Assembly (NCBI RefSeq): GCF_013283645.1
Contig: NZ_JABEKV010000001.1
Coordinates: 1,580,146-1,644,145, forward strand
DNA length: 64,000 nucleotides
Direction of reading: 5' to 3'
DNA from: Sinorhizobium psoraleae
GTDB taxonomy: Bacteria > Pseudomonadota > Alphaproteobacteria > Rhizobiales > Rhizobiaceae
Position 1 is the stretch's first letter. Every line of letters begins with the position of its first letter. Of this stretch, positions 33,568 through 41,618 are shown piece after piece. The translations under genes and the position numbers were made by a program. The notes below the pieces were generated by a model. That model saw only the letters and a program-made list of their open reading frames with translations, was not told the DNA's origin and did not search any database.

Positions 33568-33715
33568 ATTTTTCTCTTTGCAGAATCGGTACGTTGCTCA
33601 GTCTCACGGCTAACGCTTTGCACGCACAGCTGGCGCCTGGCAAGGCGGCTGAAAGTTGGATCGTGCTATTTAATGGACCAACGTGATTCGGGATTTCGTT
33701 GCCTAGAGGGGAACA

Positions 33716-35026
33716 ATGACGGAGCTAACGCAAAAACAATCGAGAGTTCTTCTTTCATATGCGGCTGCGATCTTCAAACCGAAATCCCTTATCGTCCCGC
33801 GTTCAATCGGGGATATTCCGAAAGATAAAACGTTATTGCGGGAACTGAGAACTGGAGCGGGGGAGACTATCTACCTGACTGACCACGGTCTTTCCAATTT
33901 CGAGAGAACAGTCGAGTTGATAGACAAATGCGATTATTTCGAGGGAAAGGCTGAATACTCTGACATCTGGGGTGCATGGAGGAAAGTAGTTGAGGGCTGG
34001 CTGGGCCGTCGGGAGATGCCTGAGAGCGCCAATGAAGTTCTGGATGCCGTCTCATCCTGTCTGAACCTCGAAATGCGATCCCATAATTTCCTGGTTCCGG
34101 TGTCTGGAGCCGTGTTGAACAAGGAGAGTTCATACCAAGTTGGGTCTATGACGATATTGCGTGACCCGGTTAGCTGGCTGGAGTCGGCCGGAGTTTCTTG
34201 CAACTCTTCAGAGATCACTTCGCTGCTCAAGGCAAGTGGCGGCAGGCTTTGGCTCCTGGGCTCCGCATATGGCACCGCCAAAGTGGCGCGACGTATGTTC
34301 TCCGAGTATGCTGCATTAACCATTGGTCTGCTGGCGATTGCGGCCGCCTCAAAATACGAACACGGCGCTGCGGGGTTCCGGATAAGTACTGGTATGACAG
34401 CCGAAGACGCTCTCGGGAGATCCGCATGGATGTCTTGGGACGAAACCGAAAAAGTTCTCACTACAAACTATACATTCCCTAGAGGTCAGCCCTTTGCGGT
34501 AGATGCTGAATTATCGCAAGACTCGGACGGGATGCAGATGATTCAACTTGCATTCTCAATCTTGGACAAAGCCGAAAAAACTGAAGTCGAAGTGGCGATA
34601 GGAAGGGCGGTATACTGGTTCTACGATGCGCATCGCGATTCCGCACTGGTCATGAGAATGGTAAAATACTGGAGCTGCGTAGAAGCGTTCTTCTCTCTCG
34701 AAAGAGAACGTATAACACACAGCGTTTCGTCTGGACTTGCAAGCATTCTGACATTTGGTGGGTTTAGATTTGTTGATGTAGATAAGTATAGCGAGACGAA
34801 GAAAAATATTAGCCAATTGTATGACTTGAGGTCGCAAGCTGTTCATCGAGGTGACCATCGGCATGTTACGGAAGAGAATGTCGCTCAGTTTAGCCAGTGG
34901 GTTGCTTGGATGATTATTGAAATAACTTCTTTGTCAGCCTGCGGATACACGACACTTCAGCAACTCAAGAGAGAGGTGGATCGCCTAGATAGCATCGCCC
35001 TGCCCACCCAAGATGGCAGAGCTTAG
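33716..35026 (+). CDS. ApeA-like HEPN-domain protein
   Basis: 436 residues with AGAGGGG upstream of the ATG. The C-terminal domain has YWSCVEAFFS and LYDLRSQAVHRG; R372-x4-H377 is the catalytic RX4-6H motif of HEPN ribonucleases. Overall layout (N-terminal beta-rich region, C-terminal HEPN) resembles ApeA/Abi-type HEPN proteins. Codon use is visibly more AT-rich than the phage structural genes, suggesting separate acquisition. Prophage location suggests anti-phage defence, possibly by cutting RNA; this is inference. It converges on a second HEPN gene. Confidence 0.75.
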   Translation: MTELTQKQSRVLLSYAAAIFKPKSLIVPRSIGDIPKDKTLLRELRTGAGETIYLTDHGLSNFERTVELIDKCDYFEGKAEYSDIWGAWRKVVEGWLGRREMPESANEVLDAVSSCLNLEMRSHNFLVPVSGAVLNKESSYQVGSMTILRDPVSWLESAGVSCNSSEITSLLKASGGRLWLLGSAYGTAKVARRMFSEYAALTIGLLAIAAASKYEHGAAGFRISTGMTAEDALGRSAWMSWDETEKVLTTNYTFPRGQPFAVDAELSQDSDGMQMIQLAFSILDKAEKTEVEVAIGRAVYWFYDAHRDSALVMRMVKYWSCVEAFFSLERERITHSVSSGLASILTFGGFRFVDVDKYSETKKNISQLYDLRSQAVHRGDHRHVTEENVAQFSQWVAWMIIEITSLSACGYTTLQQLKREVDRLDSIALPTQDGRA

Positions 35027-35046
35027 GCACCGAACGGCGGGCTGCC

Positions 35047-35286
35047 TGTGCGTTTATGGCGCATGGCCAGAGCATGTTCGAAAAGGCCACCTCCAGAGCC
35101 GCCAGATCCGATGCCAGCGCGCGTCGACCCCTTCGGAAGAATGCCGTCTTCACCGAGCCACTGCTCATCGCCGATGTCGAGTATCGTGCCTGGACCGATG
35201 ATTGGAAGCTGCGGCACGCGTCATTCAAAAGGGGGAGGGAGGATGATGCCGCGGTATTTGAATTGTTACTATCAGGACGGAGGTAA
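35047..35286 (+). pseudogene. Remnant of LigD ATP-dependent DNA ligase C-terminus
   Basis: In the frame of ATG 35056 the translation has FTEPLLIADVEYRAWTDDWK and LRHASFKRGRED-DAAVFEL, matching the C-terminal OB-fold end of LigD-type ligases as I know them (usually EPxLVAEVEYRAWTDDGKLRHASFKGLRE). Only about 70 codons remain; adenylation and polymerase parts are absent. G-to-W and G-to-RG changes in otherwise fixed places fit decay. It overlaps the end of the converging HEPN gene by 15 bp. Confidence 0.65.
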
Positions 35287-36135
35287 AACGCGGAATAACA
35301 AAGTCAATCTATCGTCTATACCTGCAGAGCGGTGCCAGTCTCTATCGGAAACTACCTCGAAAGTGAGCTCCAGTTGCTCACCGACGTGTACATTCTCGAT
35401 CGGCACGACCGCTTTGGTGCCACTGTGCTTGTCGTACCCGTAAAGCGTCCAAGAAACCTCATACCCACTGCGATCGAATGTCTGATCGACCTCGACCTCG
35501 GCGACGAGGGTTTCTCCCGGATACAAATCTCCCCGACCGTGGCGTCGCCAATCGATGTTGCGCGTTGATATGTCTGTAGGGACGCCCTCAAGTCTGCTTT
35601 CGTTACCCAGGCTGTCGATGTATCTGACGAACATCGGAACGTCATATTGGCGAGCCATACTCTGCTCCCGAAAGAAGGCTTTGACGGCGTCTGAAAGATC
35701 GTTTGTGTAGCATATGGCCTGCTCGAGTTGTCGAACACTACACGGCCTGCCATGCTGAAGATCATTTCTAATCGCAATCAGACGATCCAGGAATAATTCG
35801 CACTGCTCTCTGCCCAATGGATATGCACTGTGCAGTGCCGGCCTAAAATGCTGCCCCCAACGATCGACGTGGCAGATAATTTTCTTCGTCTGTTCGAAAG
35901 ATGTGGCGTCGACTTCACGAGCATACCTTGCTGGATCGGACGCTATTTTCACCTTAAGCTTTTCGGTTTCAGGCTTTTTGAGAATGCCGCCGGTTGTCAA
36001 ATAACTGGCGCCGCGTGCAGCGTGCAATTGATGGTGAATCAGCTTCCTGAGCCAGCTCTCGGCCGCGTCAACGTATCTACGCGCGACGGTTGTTCGTCCA
36101 GCATCATCAAGGCTATTGGCTGCGACTATATCCAT
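35272..36135 (-). CDS. Second HEPN-domain protein (Swt1-like HEPN) with beta-rich C-terminus
   Basis: 287 residues from ATG at 36135, chosen because GGAG lies about 8 nt upstream; ATG 36159 is possible. Residues 20-170 are helical with RLIAIRNDLQHGRP; R123-x4-H128 is the HEPN catalytic motif. The C-terminal about 110 residues are beta-rich (GETLVAEVEVDQTF, YEVSWTLYGYDKHSG) and may be a sensor or binding domain. Converges tail-to-tail with the ApeA-like HEPN gene across the LigD remnant. Confidence 0.7.
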   Translation of the reverse strand: MDIVAANSLDDAGRTTVARRYVDAAESWLRKLIHHQLHAARGASYLTTGGILKKPETEKLKVKIASDPARYAREVDATSFEQTKKIICHVDRWGQHFRPALHSAYPLGREQCELFLDRLIAIRNDLQHGRPCSVRQLEQAICYTNDLSDAVKAFFREQSMARQYDVPMFVRYIDSLGNESRLEGVPTDISTRNIDWRRHGRGDLYPGETLVAEVEVDQTFDRSGYEVSWTLYGYDKHSGTKAVVPIENVHVGEQLELTFEVVSDRDWHRSAGIDDRLTLLFRVLPPS

Positions 36136-36210
36136 TAGGGCAGCTCCGTGATGCCGCATCGGACCGCCTGTGGTTGAGCGGCCCTGCCCCCCAACAAGAC
36201 CTTGCTGCGA

Positions 36211-36393
36211 TTATCCTCTCCAGCCCAAGGCGCGGCAGCGAGCTTCTGCAGCCTTCTGTGCATCGCCGAGGCCGGCATATTTCCCGGGAAGGTCATACTT
36301 CTGCCCACGGAACACGAATGAGGCGTTTCCGGTAATCCGATCAAGAGTGACAGCGGGCGTTTCATTGCGGGGGTCAATTTCGCGATTCATCAT
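36211..36393 (-). CDS. Small hypothetical protein (60 aa)
   Basis: ATG at 36393 with GGAAAG 6 nt upstream gives MMNREIDPRNETPAVTLDRI... ending RCRALGWRG. A longer frame from 36552 would overlap the lipoprotein gene in another frame and is rejected. Looks like a short beta-hairpin plus helix (FVFRGQKYDLPGKYAGLGDAQKAAEA). Function unknown. Confidence 0.6.
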   Translation of the reverse strand: MMNREIDPRNETPAVTLDRITGNASFVFRGQKYDLPGKYAGLGDAQKAAEARCRALGWRG

Positions 36394-36524
36394 GGTCAGC
36401 TTTCCAAAACGGTCTCGCAAGATTAAGCATGCCGAGATCCGCCGCTCAAGCGGCTTAGGCGAGCCAAAACGAAACTGTACTCGCCGGTTGGCCGCGACTG
36501 CGCCGACAGTATCGTTAGAAGCCG

Positions 36525-36914
36525 CTACACCTTCGGCTCCAACGCAGGGCACTCAAACCAGAACTCGAAAAGCGGCTTCTGAAGGAGATAACCGCGCGTG
36601 ATCTTACAGCCGCCGCGGCCGGTATTCGCCAGGTGCTGCTGCGCGGCTGCTTCGAGCCGTTTTTCCGGCGTCATTGTGTCGGCCAATCCAAGCGTTGCGC
36701 CTTGGGCGGCGCCGATAGCCATTGTTGTGCCGAGGCTCGGTGCGACCATCAGGGAATTGTCAGTTTTGTGCTCGTAAACGCGGTAGGTGTCGTCGGCCAT
36801 CTTCACGTGATGGACGGGAAATTTATACGTGTTCATGCGCGACAGGCTTTCGGTCGTGGCGCACGAAGACACGCTCACGGCTACGGCTACCGCTCCTAGA
36901 ATTTTGAAATACAT
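36525..36914 (-). CDS. Lipoprotein
   Basis: 129 residues. N-terminal signal with lipobox VSSC, lipidated Cys18. The mature part has two further Cys and the pattern DTMTPEKRLEAAAQQHLANTGRGGCKITRGYLLQKPLFEFWFEC. Prophage lipoproteins often alter the lysogen's envelope or exclude superinfecting phages; no direct evidence here. Confidence 0.75.
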   Translation of the reverse strand: MYFKILGAVAVAVSVSSCATTESLSRMNTYKFPVHHVKMADDTYRVYEHKTDNSLMVAPSLGTTMAIGAAQGATLGLADTMTPEKRLEAAAQQHLANTGRGGCKITRGYLLQKPLFEFWFECPALEPKV

Positions 36915-36973
36915 GAATCGCCCCTAGATTGTTGCCGAAGTGAATGTTGATCGACTTTGGGTGGTGGTCAAGA

Positions 36974-37477
36974 TCAGGTGACATGTGGCGCCAACCACTG
37001 CTCGAGCCTGGCGGATTCTTCCTGGCCAAGCCTTGTCACGGCGTATCGTTGTTGGGCCGCGCCGTCGGTTCCGACGCACTCGACAACGCCGACCCTCACC
37101 AGCTTGTCGATCGTCCGCTGTCCTGCGCCGCGGATCTGATCGATTGTGTCAGATTCCGGGTGTGCAGCCATAAACATTAGAACGCGGCGAGGTGCTTCAC
37201 GCAGGCTTACTTGAGGGGCGAACGCCTCGCGAGCTTCGCGCTTCTTGTCACGCTCCCGACGCCATCTTTGCAAGCCAGTTTCAGCCTGCTTCTCGCGAAC
37301 ATCGAGCCCGCTGATCTCGTCGAGCTTCGCATCGATCGCGCGCTTGTCCCATTTTCGCGTGCCGGGAATAGGTGGCGGCATCTTGTGGCTGGCCACCCAC
37401 ATGGAGAAGCAGGTGGGGGAGATGCCGCAGTATTCGGCCGCTTCCTTGCGGCCGATGAGGCGAGGGGAGTCATTCAT
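36974..37477 (-). CDS. HTH regulator, AlpA/MerR-like N-terminus
   Basis: 167 residues from ATG at 37477, which has a perfect AGGAGG 7 nt upstream; a longer frame to 37654 is rejected. SPRLIGRKEAAEYCGISPTCFSMWVASHKMPPPIPGTRKWDKRAID is an excisionase-like winged helix. The C-terminal half (REAPRRVLMFMAAHPESDTIDQIRGAGQRTIDKLVRVGVVEC) looks like a second winged helix. Third gene of a leftward operon 38053-36974. Regulatory role inferred. Confidence 0.7.
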   Translation of the reverse strand: MNDSPRLIGRKEAAEYCGISPTCFSMWVASHKMPPPIPGTRKWDKRAIDAKLDEISGLDVREKQAETGLQRWRRERDKKREAREAFAPQVSLREAPRRVLMFMAAHPESDTIDQIRGAGQRTIDKLVRVGVVECVGTDGAAQQRYAVTRLGQEESARLEQWLAPHVT

Positions 37478-37769
37478 CGGCAGGCCTCCTGGTGCGACGC
37501 CGAGACTTCCAGAGGCCCATGTTCTCCTTCCCGTCGGGCGCGGCGGCTGCAAAGCCAGCAGTGATGCCAAAGTATCCGTCGTAGAATTTTCGCACGAGCG
37601 GCACTGGTCGGCCGTCGTGCAGTGGATCGATTCGCGGAAATCCCTTCTTCTCAAGCTGCGGAATAACCGCCTTCACCCACATGGAAGCGCGATCTTTGCC
37701 AACGATAGCCACAGCCAATTGCTGGTCGGTGGCGAACAGCGGAAGTTGGGAGAGGAGATCGGAGCTCAT
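37470..37769 (-). CDS. Small hypothetical protein in regulator operon
   Basis: 99 residues. LFATDQQLAVAIVGKDRASMWVKAVIPQLEKKGFPRIDPLHDGRPVPLVRKFYDGYFGI resembles a small DNA-binding/winged-helix protein. Start overlaps the previous stop (ATGA) and its end overlaps the next gene by 8 nt, so it is the middle cistron of the leftward operon. Confidence 0.65.
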   Translation of the reverse strand: MSSDLLSQLPLFATDQQLAVAIVGKDRASMWVKAVIPQLEKKGFPRIDPLHDGRPVPLVRKFYDGYFGITAGFAAAAPDGKENMGLWKSRRRTRRPADE

Positions 37770-38053
37770 TGCCGGCGCCGCTTCTTTGTGGTGAGCCGCA
37801 GTAGGCTTTCGTAGCTTCTATCGGACAGAAACCCCTTCACGTTCACCGCGCGCCCTTGGGAACTAGTCGGCATTGCTCGCTGAGCCTGCCAGATGTCGAG
37901 CAGATCGCGCTCGCTGAAGAAATAGTCGCGACCGATCACCGAGCACGATCCCAGATCGCGCCCAAGCTTGATCATCGTGCGCCGGGTCACGCGCAGACGT
38001 TCTGCGGCTTCATCAGTCGTGTAGATTTTGTCGAGTGGAATCGTTGGCGCCAT
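37766..38053 (-). CDS. Excisionase-like HTH protein
   Basis: 95 residues from ATG at 38053 with GAGAGGGG about 6 nt upstream. KIYTTDEAAERLRVTRRTMIKLGRDLGSCSVIGRDYFFSERDLLDIWQ is the Xis/helix_turn_helix_17 pattern. First gene of the leftward regulator operon; could be the excision factor or a lysogeny regulator. Confidence 0.75.
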   Translation of the reverse strand: MAPTIPLDKIYTTDEAAERLRVTRRTMIKLGRDLGSCSVIGRDYFFSERDLLDIWQAQRAMPTSSQGRAVNVKGFLSDRSYESLLRLTTKKRRRQ

Positions 38054-38199
38054 AGCCACCCCTCTCACAAGCTTCAACTTTGCCGCCAACAAAATGCCGT
38101 TGGCAGGTTCGCCCTTTTTGTGGTGAGAGGCCGGGTCGCCTATGCGGATTGGTGGGCCGCAAACTGGAAGCTATGGGGGTGAGATTGCGCGGTCAAGCG

Positions 38200-38463
38200 T
38201 CAATGCAACTTTTGCACCGGCTCGTCTAGGAAGCTTCGGATGCCGTCACGCTGAACGGTGGCCAGGAATTCTTCGAAGGCGTCTCGGTCAGTATCGAACG
38301 AGTCATTCCAAACCGTCGTATTTCCTTCCGCGTCCAACACTTCGAGCGTCCAGTCGAGGTTTGTGCCGGCAGGCCGGTAAATTCGCAGAAAGACGGTTAC
38401 GTCATCATCAACGAACTCGCCGGAAAGTTCTGAGAATTCAAATTGCTGATCGCTGTCCGTCAT
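38200..38463 (-). CDS. Small acidic hypothetical protein
   Basis: 87 residues, strongly acidic beta-rich protein (FSELSGEFVDDDVTVFLRIYRPAGT, WTLEVLDAEGNTTVWNDSFDTDRDAFEEFL). Acidic small phage proteins can mimic DNA, but no evidence supports this beyond composition. Function unknown. Confidence 0.6.
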   Translation of the reverse strand: MTDSDQQFEFSELSGEFVDDDVTVFLRIYRPAGTNLDWTLEVLDAEGNTTVWNDSFDTDRDAFEEFLATVQRDGIRSFLDEPVQKLH

Positions 38464-38534
38464 TGTGCCTTATACCACGCCCCGCAGTGAGGGAGGAGCA
38501 GCACTGGGACAATATTTTCCACTGCTACTGACAC

Positions 38535-39140
38535 TCAGAGATGCTTGACCCAATGCTCTTCGGAAACGATCGAGATCGACAGCCCCTTGGACCTAAACTC
38601 GCACGCATTCATGATCTTGTGACCGAACGACGAGTGCTTCCACGAATCTGTCGCGTAGACACCAATCACCAATACGTCAGTCTTCCGATTGAGACCGCCA
38701 ACACTGGCCCCTCGATCGACCACGGCCTTCTCGCAGTGCTTTCGTTGGCCGTAATTGAACGTGCCAGTGAAGCAGTATTGCTTGCCTTCGAATGTGAGCG
38801 TCGGCGCTGGGCTGCACAGCGGCAGCGTGGTCGCCTTGAGTGTTTCGCCGAGCTCGAAGTCGCGGTTTGAGAAGCGATTCAGCGTATCCAGCAGTTCCGC
38901 TTTCTCATCTTCATCGGCGACACCGTCGGCAAGAATCTCGTTCACTCGTCGATAGAGAGTGCGAAGAATAGGCTGGTCGCTGATGTCACTGTTCGCGACA
39001 AGCCATTTCTGAAGAAACTCTACTTCGGCCTGATTTATGTTGCCGTCTGCCGCCAAGCCGCGCGCGATGCCAATCAGTTCGTCGACCTGCCGGCTCGTAA
39101 TCCTATCGCCACCAAGAATGTTGTGGTGTTGATTCGTCAT
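38535..39140 (-). CDS. BRCT-domain protein
   Basis: 201 residues. N-terminal about 95 residues form a helical TerB-like region with acidic loops (ADGNINQAEVEFLQKWL, ADGVADEDEKAELLDTLNRFS). C-terminal BRCT domain is like that of NAD-dependent ligase: LTFEGKQYCFTGTF, VVDRGASVGG-LNRKTDVLVIG, KIMNACEFRSKGLSISIVSEEHW. It likely binds DNA ends or phosphoproteins; the same two-domain layout is found in mobile elements. Role in phage or defence unknown. Confidence 0.8.
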   Translation of the reverse strand: MTNQHHNILGGDRITSRQVDELIGIARGLAADGNINQAEVEFLQKWLVANSDISDQPILRTLYRRVNEILADGVADEDEKAELLDTLNRFSNRDFELGETLKATTLPLCSPAPTLTFEGKQYCFTGTFNYGQRKHCEKAVVDRGASVGGLNRKTDVLVIGVYATDSWKHSSFGHKIMNACEFRSKGLSISIVSEEHWVKHL

Positions 39141-39196
39141 CTCTGCCCCTCCTGCTGCGCCCCGTGCAGGAAATCAGAAACTCAACTCAAAGTCGA

Positions 39197-39460
39197 CTAG
39201 CTCTTCTTTTGTAGCCTGACGCCAGGGCCGCCGTCGCCGGAATAGGGGCCGTCAAGGAATAAGACGCCGTGCTCATAAAGCACGCGTACGACCGCAGCGA
39301 TATTGTTGGCCATGCCAGTGAGCGGCCCTTCACTCGCCTCCATGCGACGAAGAGTCGGTGCGGAAATGTTGGCCAAGGCGGCCAAATCGGCTTGTCCCAA
39401 TCCGGTCAGAGCACGCGCAGCAGCTAGTTGTCGGCCAGTGATTTGATTAATTTCGCTCAT
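39197..39460 (-). CDS. XRE-family transcriptional regulator
   Basis: 87 residues. LAAARALTGLGQADLAALANISAPTLRRMEASEG is a clear helix-turn-helix. Divergent to the gene at 39543, with a repeated 12-bp motif in the shared 82-bp region, one copy overlapping this gene's own start codon, which suggests autoregulation. A lysogeny-type repressor or an antitoxin-like regulator; no lysogeny peptidase domain. Confidence 0.85.
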   Translation of the reverse strand: MSEINQITGRQLAAARALTGLGQADLAALANISAPTLRRMEASEGPLTGMANNIAAVVRVLYEHGVLFLDGPYSGDGGPGVRLQKKS

Positions 39461-39520
39461 TGTGATTATTTCCGCTTGACAAAGGGCTCATTGTGATCGA
39501 TTTTTACATCATTGAGCGAT
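39455..39520. promoter_or_regulatory. Divergent promoter with repeated operator GCTCATTGTGAT
   Basis: GCTCATTGTGAT occurs at 39455-39466 (over the XRE start codon) and at 39486-39497. An imperfect inverted copy is at 39508-39517. TTGACA at 39476-39481 is a consensus -35 box for the rightward gene; the -10 is weak. The XRE protein probably binds here to repress both directions. Confidence 0.6.
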
Positions 39521-39542
39521 TTTAATCAACGAGGAGCCCACC

Positions 39543-40016
39543 ATGAACGTTCATCTGCGTACCGAAGAGTTCAAACCCAACAGAACGGCCTTGCCGCGCC
39601 GGTTGGTCGGCAGAAGACCGGTTATCGACATGCAGGTCGTAGCGAATGATTACGACGGCGAGGAATTCGTCGATTTTGATTACGTGGACATCGACGGCAT
39701 TAAGGGGTTCAACACACCTGCGGCGATCGCCGAGCACATGAAGAACGTAGCGACGCCGCATCGCTTTGAAGTCGGCGATCTGATTGACCTGCATTTCACA
39801 CGGCGCGGCCATTTCGAAGCCATTGTTTTGGAGCGCCACCTTTTGTCGCCTGGCCCGAACGGAGGGCGCGCGGTGACTTTGCTGTTCGTTGATGACGGGC
39901 CACTCACCATCACGGTCTCGGAAGGAAACAAGAAACTGCTTCAGCGCGGGTATTGGACCGCGGAAGAGGTGGCGTTGTATCTCGCGGCTCGCGCCCGCCG
40001 CCGCGCCAACCTGTGA
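39543..40016 (+). CDS. Hypothetical protein under XRE control
   Basis: 157 residues with GAGGAG 8 nt upstream. Mixed alpha/beta with FEVGDLIDLHFTRRGHFEAIVLERHLLSPGPNGG and a basic end RARRRANL. No family recognised. Divergent from the XRE gene, so probably repressed in the lysogen. Confidence 0.6.
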   Translation: MNVHLRTEEFKPNRTALPRRLVGRRPVIDMQVVANDYDGEEFVDFDYVDIDGIKGFNTPAAIAEHMKNVATPHRFEVGDLIDLHFTRRGHFEAIVLERHLLSPGPNGGRAVTLLFVDDGPLTITVSEGNKKLLQRGYWTAEEVALYLAARARRRANL

Positions 40017-40041
40017 AGGCGGCGACCAATCGGAGGCGGTG

Positions 40042-40311
40042 ATGGACACGCGCGCAGGAAGGTACTTCAAGTGGCTTCTATTCTGGCAGCAGCAAGGGCG
40101 CTGCTGCTACTGCGGCGAGCACGTCGTACTGACGTACCGGCCATATGAGGGCGCGCGGCCATATGCGGCCACACTGGAACACCTGCGCCGCCGTGCAGAT
40201 GGGGGTACTGACCATCCATCGAATTTAGCTATGTCGTGCAAGCGCTGCAATAATACGCGCGGCCAGCGTGACTGGCTTAGCTACGCGTCCTGGCGACGTG
40301 ATGAGTTTTAG
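40042..40311 (+). CDS. HNH endonuclease (second)
   Basis: 89 residues from ATG at 40042 with GGAGG upstream. CCYCGEHV, LEHLRRRADGGTDHPSNLAMSCKRCNNTRG form a complete HNH motif with zinc cysteines. Probably a restriction-like or homing nuclease; distinct from the packaging HNH. Gap 40312-40468 downstream shows nothing. Confidence 0.85.
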   Translation: MDTRAGRYFKWLLFWQQQGRCCYCGEHVVLTYRPYEGARPYAATLEHLRRRADGGTDHPSNLAMSCKRCNNTRGQRDWLSYASWRRDEF

Positions 40312-40468
40312 AATTCTAGAGTCACCTATGGCCGGCGCGGTCACCACCTGCGCCCACACCAGCAGCGCGCCGGCCGGTTGTTCCAAACACCAAGCCCACC
40401 ACAGTGCACCGCCGGTCCCAGCAGCCGGCGGGGCCCGTCCATCATCGTGGCGGACCTTTTGGACAACC

Positions 40469-41185
40469 TCAAATTCGGCGAATGATGCGCGCTATCTGGT
40501 CTTCTTCCTCGTAACCTGTGACGAGGTTCCAACCAGCCATTATGCTCCAAAACAAACGAAGCAGCATTTTGTCGTCGTCGTAGTCTTCCGACCTTGGGTC
40601 ATGGGAGGCGATCGCTTTGGTCAAACGGTGGAGAAAGTCGAATGATTTCTGATCGGCTACATCGGTGTTGTTAAGAACGTAGAGCATGTCGTCCCGTAAC
40701 ATCGACATTATTGCAAATAGTTCACGGCGATGATGCGGCTCTAATCCATTCGCGACGTCGTGCCATAAGTCGCCGTGAACTTTCGAGCTCGGCTGTCTAA
40801 AATGCTCACGAAAAGCCTTTTGTGGAAGTAGCTCCTCCACCATGTCGGGATCAACCGAACGCTGGCCTGATGCAAACAGGAATTGGTATGTCGCATCTCG
40901 GCGGAACGCTTCGTAGCTTGCGAGGAGATAATTGCGCAGCCTTTTACGCTTCGCGATCTCAGGCACCTTCACCAACAACCAGTAGAAGCCGACGCTGACG
41001 GCCGCTCCAAGGCCGATCTCGTACATGAGGTTATTCCAGAACGCGGCGTTTGGTGAGTAAGAGCACGCTGATAAACGGGTGCACAGCGCCTCTCTCGCAA
41101 GAGGGTCCGGATTAGCAAGCACAATGGCCGCCACCCCAGTTGCGAAAACAAGCGGAAGCGTCCAGTCGATAAGCCTTGGCACCAC
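40469..41185 (-). CDS. Inner-membrane protein, possible exclusion function
   Basis: 238 residues. Two transmembrane segments (about 8-26 LPLVFATGVAAIVLA and 56-72 GLGAAVSVGFYWLLV) enclose a small loop with two Cys, followed by a cytoplasmic helical domain with many acidic and His residues. Two-TM proteins with cytosolic effectors in this place of prophages sometimes mediate superinfection exclusion, but no family was recognised. Confidence 0.6.
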   Translation of the reverse strand: MVPRLIDWTLPLVFATGVAAIVLANPDPLAREALCTRLSACSYSPNAAFWNNLMYEIGLGAAVSVGFYWLLVKVPEIAKRKRLRNYLLASYEAFRRDATYQFLFASGQRSVDPDMVEELLPQKAFREHFRQPSSKVHGDLWHDVANGLEPHHRRELFAIMSMLRDDMLYVLNNTDVADQKSFDFLHRLTKAIASHDPRSEDYDDDKMLLRLFWSIMAGWNLVTGYEEEDQIARIIRRI

Positions 41186-41298
41186 AAACCCTCACGAATC
41201 GGCAGACTAAATACTAACGCACTAGCCCAAATGTGCAGCTTTAGCGAATAGAACGTCTGGATTACGATCACAGCGCGAAACCTGCGTGGAGAGCGGGA

Positions 41299-41613
41299 AT
41301 GCGCTATCGTTCGAGCTATCAGCGTCCAAAGCGGCTGTCGATCCTATCGTTCCCAGGCCTGTTGATCGGCGCGGTAGCCGTTGGTGCGGCCGGTGGCATG
41401 ACAGCATCGGACTTGATCGCCTCATTGGGCGGCGGCACAGGCGGAACCTGCAACATCAAGGGCAACGTAAGCATCAACACCGGAGAGCGGATATTCCACG
41501 TTCCTGGCCAGCGGTATTACTCGCAGACGAAAATCAGCCCGCAATACGGGGAGCGCTGGTTCTGTTCGGAGTTCGAAGCCTGGGCGGCTGGTTGGCGCAA
41601 GTCGAAAGTGTGA
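41299..41613 (+). CDS. ExoI-like small protein, membrane-anchored
   Basis: 104 residues. One N-terminal transmembrane segment (FPGLLIGAVAVGAAGGM), then CNIKGNVSINTGERIFHVPGQRYYSQTKISPQYGERWFCSEFEAWAAGW, the characteristic tail seen in rhizobial ExoI/thermonuclease-family proteins without the nuclease part. Likely periplasmic. The ATG start gives the full TM segment. Confidence 0.7.
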   Translation: MRYRSSYQRPKRLSILSFPGLLIGAVAVGAAGGMTASDLIASLGGGTGGTCNIKGNVSINTGERIFHVPGQRYYSQTKISPQYGERWFCSEFEAWAAGWRKSKV

Positions 41614-41618
41614 AAAGC

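Noticed and set aside
35023..35217. Minus-strand frame opposite the LigD remnant
   Set aside because: Gly/Ser-rich shadow; the plus-strand frame shows clear ligase similarity.
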